From JANOZM01 sp031429355 (lineage in GTDB: Bacteria; Pseudomonadota; Gammaproteobacteria; Burkholderiales; Burkholderiaceae_E): a DNA stretch of 64,000 nucleotides. Location: positions 9,743 to 73,742 of the forward strand of contig JANOZM010000001.1 of the NCBI GenBank assembly GCA_031429355.1, in the 5' to 3' direction. Positions 63,242 through 64,000 of the stretch are shown here, piece after piece. Under the pieces are notes generated by a model. That model had not been told where the DNA came from, did no database searches, and worked only from the letters and a program-made list of their open reading frames with translations. The position numbers and the translations under genes were made by a program. How positions within the stretch are numbered: position 1 is the stretch's first letter; each line of letters starts with the position of its first letter.

Positions 63242-64000
63242 GCTAACGCTTTAAACGAACGCGTTGCTGCTGCAATAGTTGCATCAATATCTTGGTCGCT
63301 GTGCGCCGAAGACATAAAAAAGGCTTCTACAGTTGACGGTGGAAAGTAAATACCTTCATCGAGCATTAGGTGGAAAAACTTTTTAAATCGCTCGATGTCT
63401 TGGCCCATGATTTGACCGAAATTATTAGGTGCATCTTTTAAGAAATACATACCGGCCATTGCACCTTGATGGCGAATAGAAAACGCAACCCCAGCTTGGT
63501 CGGCACCTGCTTGAATGCCTTTAACTAAACGCGCTGTTGTAGCCGACAAGCGATCAAAAAAACCAGGCGCTTTAATTAAACGTAAAGTTGCAAGCCCCGC
63601 AGCCATCGCAATAGGATTTCCTGACAAAGTACCGGCTTGATACACATCACCGAGTGGCGCCATTCGGTCCATTACTTTTGCTGGACCGCCAATTGCACCG
63701 ACAGGCATGCCGCCGCCGATAATCTTACCAAAGGTAATAATGTCTGGTTGAATACCATACAAACCCGTTGCGCCCTCGAAACCGACCCGGAAACCGGAAA
63801 TAACTTCATCAAAAATGAGCAATACACCGTATTTATAGCATTTTTTGCGCAAACACTCCAAAAACGAACGGTCTTGCAACAGCAGGCCATTGTTGGCAGG
63901 AATTGGCTCGATGATGATGGCGGCAATTTCGTGCCCCTTTTTTTGGAGCACTTTGTCTAACTTTTCCGGATCATTCAAGGGCAGCACGATGGTTTCTTTG
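63238..64000 (-). CDS. hemL: Glutamate-1-semialdehyde 2,1-aminomutase, N-terminal part outside the window
   Basis: PLP-dependent enzyme of tetrapyrrole synthesis. The frame is open to the window end (KETIVLPLNDPEKL...), so the gene continues upstream. Motifs: EPIPANNGLLL, LLIFDEVISGFRVG (PLP Asp), TFGKIIGGGMPVGAIGG (PLP Lys), YQAGTLSGNPIAMAAGLATL. The C-terminal half is intact. Confidence 0.94.
   Translation of the reverse strand, partial: KETIVLPLNDPEKLDKVLQKKGHEIAAIIIEPIPANNGLLLQDRSFLECLRKKCYKYGVLLIFDEVISGFRVGFEGATGLYGIQPDIITFGKIIGGGMPVGAIGGPAKVMDRMAPLGDVYQAGTLSGNPIAMAAGLATLRLIKAPGFFDRLSATTARLVKGIQAGADQAGVAFSIRHQGAMAGMYFLKDAPNNFGQIMGQDIERFKKFFHLMLDEGIYFPPSTVEAFFMSSAHSDQDIDATIAAATRSFKALA

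Overview
The window looks like a chromosomal segment of a betaproteobacterium, most likely order Burkholderiales. The evidence is gene content: a Bug-type tricarboxylate-family binding protein, a short RnfB-like ferredoxin next to nth, a DUF1841 protein, an intracellular PHA depolymerase with a PHA granule-associated protein, a PEP-CTERM exoprotein, a coxSLM-DEGF cluster and recCBD. Base composition is moderate. I see no rRNA, tRNA, CRISPR array, transposase or integrase.

Layout. 1-3 kb: 3' part of a type I restriction hsdR. 3.1-9.9 kb: a 1988-residue secreted RHS/YD-repeat protein whose C-terminus is a DUF2235/Tle1-like lipase toxin, directly coupled to a lipoprotein gene that is its probable immunity. 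10-19.2 kb: an AcoR-like regulator lacking its AAA+ domain, divergent from a form II molybdenum hydroxylase operon (coxS-L-M-D-E-G-F type). 19.3-23.5 kb: DUF1800/DUF1501 pair and a metallophosphoesterase lipoprotein. 23.6-30.9 kb: an accessory island. 30.9-36.1 kb: nucleoside catabolism genes (ribokinase, nucleoside hydrolase, Bug protein, adenosine deaminase) plus an acyl-CoA dehydrogenase, divergent from thiolase and a FadJ-type protein (36.2-39.9 kb). 40-44.3 kb: NUDIX-MBL fusion, dienelactone hydrolase, GMP reductase, methyltransferase. 44.3-52.9 kb: recC-recB-recD with ATGA overlaps. 53-59.6 kb: storage-lipid theme (WS/DGAT, acyl-CoA-binding protein, PHA granule protein, PHA depolymerase) with pncB, a 2-hydroxyacid dehydrogenase and a 7Fe ferredoxin. 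59.7-64 kb: PEP-CTERM protein, rnfB-like, nth, DUF1841, a degenerate esterase and the 3' part of hemL.

The most unusual part is the 23.6-30.9 kb island. It holds three short 'toxin-tip' reading frames with no delivery domain. Each lies directly upstream of, or overlaps, a mostly helical immunity-like gene. Two of these pairs are clear paralogous copies at opposite ends of the island. A fourth, frameshifted immunity-like gene, two orphan lipoproteins and a parDE toxin-antitoxin pair with its own promoter lie between them. Imperfect direct repeats and attC-like inverted repeats occur at several gene boundaries, so the island may be an integrase-less cassette array of immunity and toxin fragments. 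This is an inference. The second striking item is a roughly 93-residue insertion with about 37 histidines in the C-terminal domain of the FadJ-type beta-oxidation enzyme.
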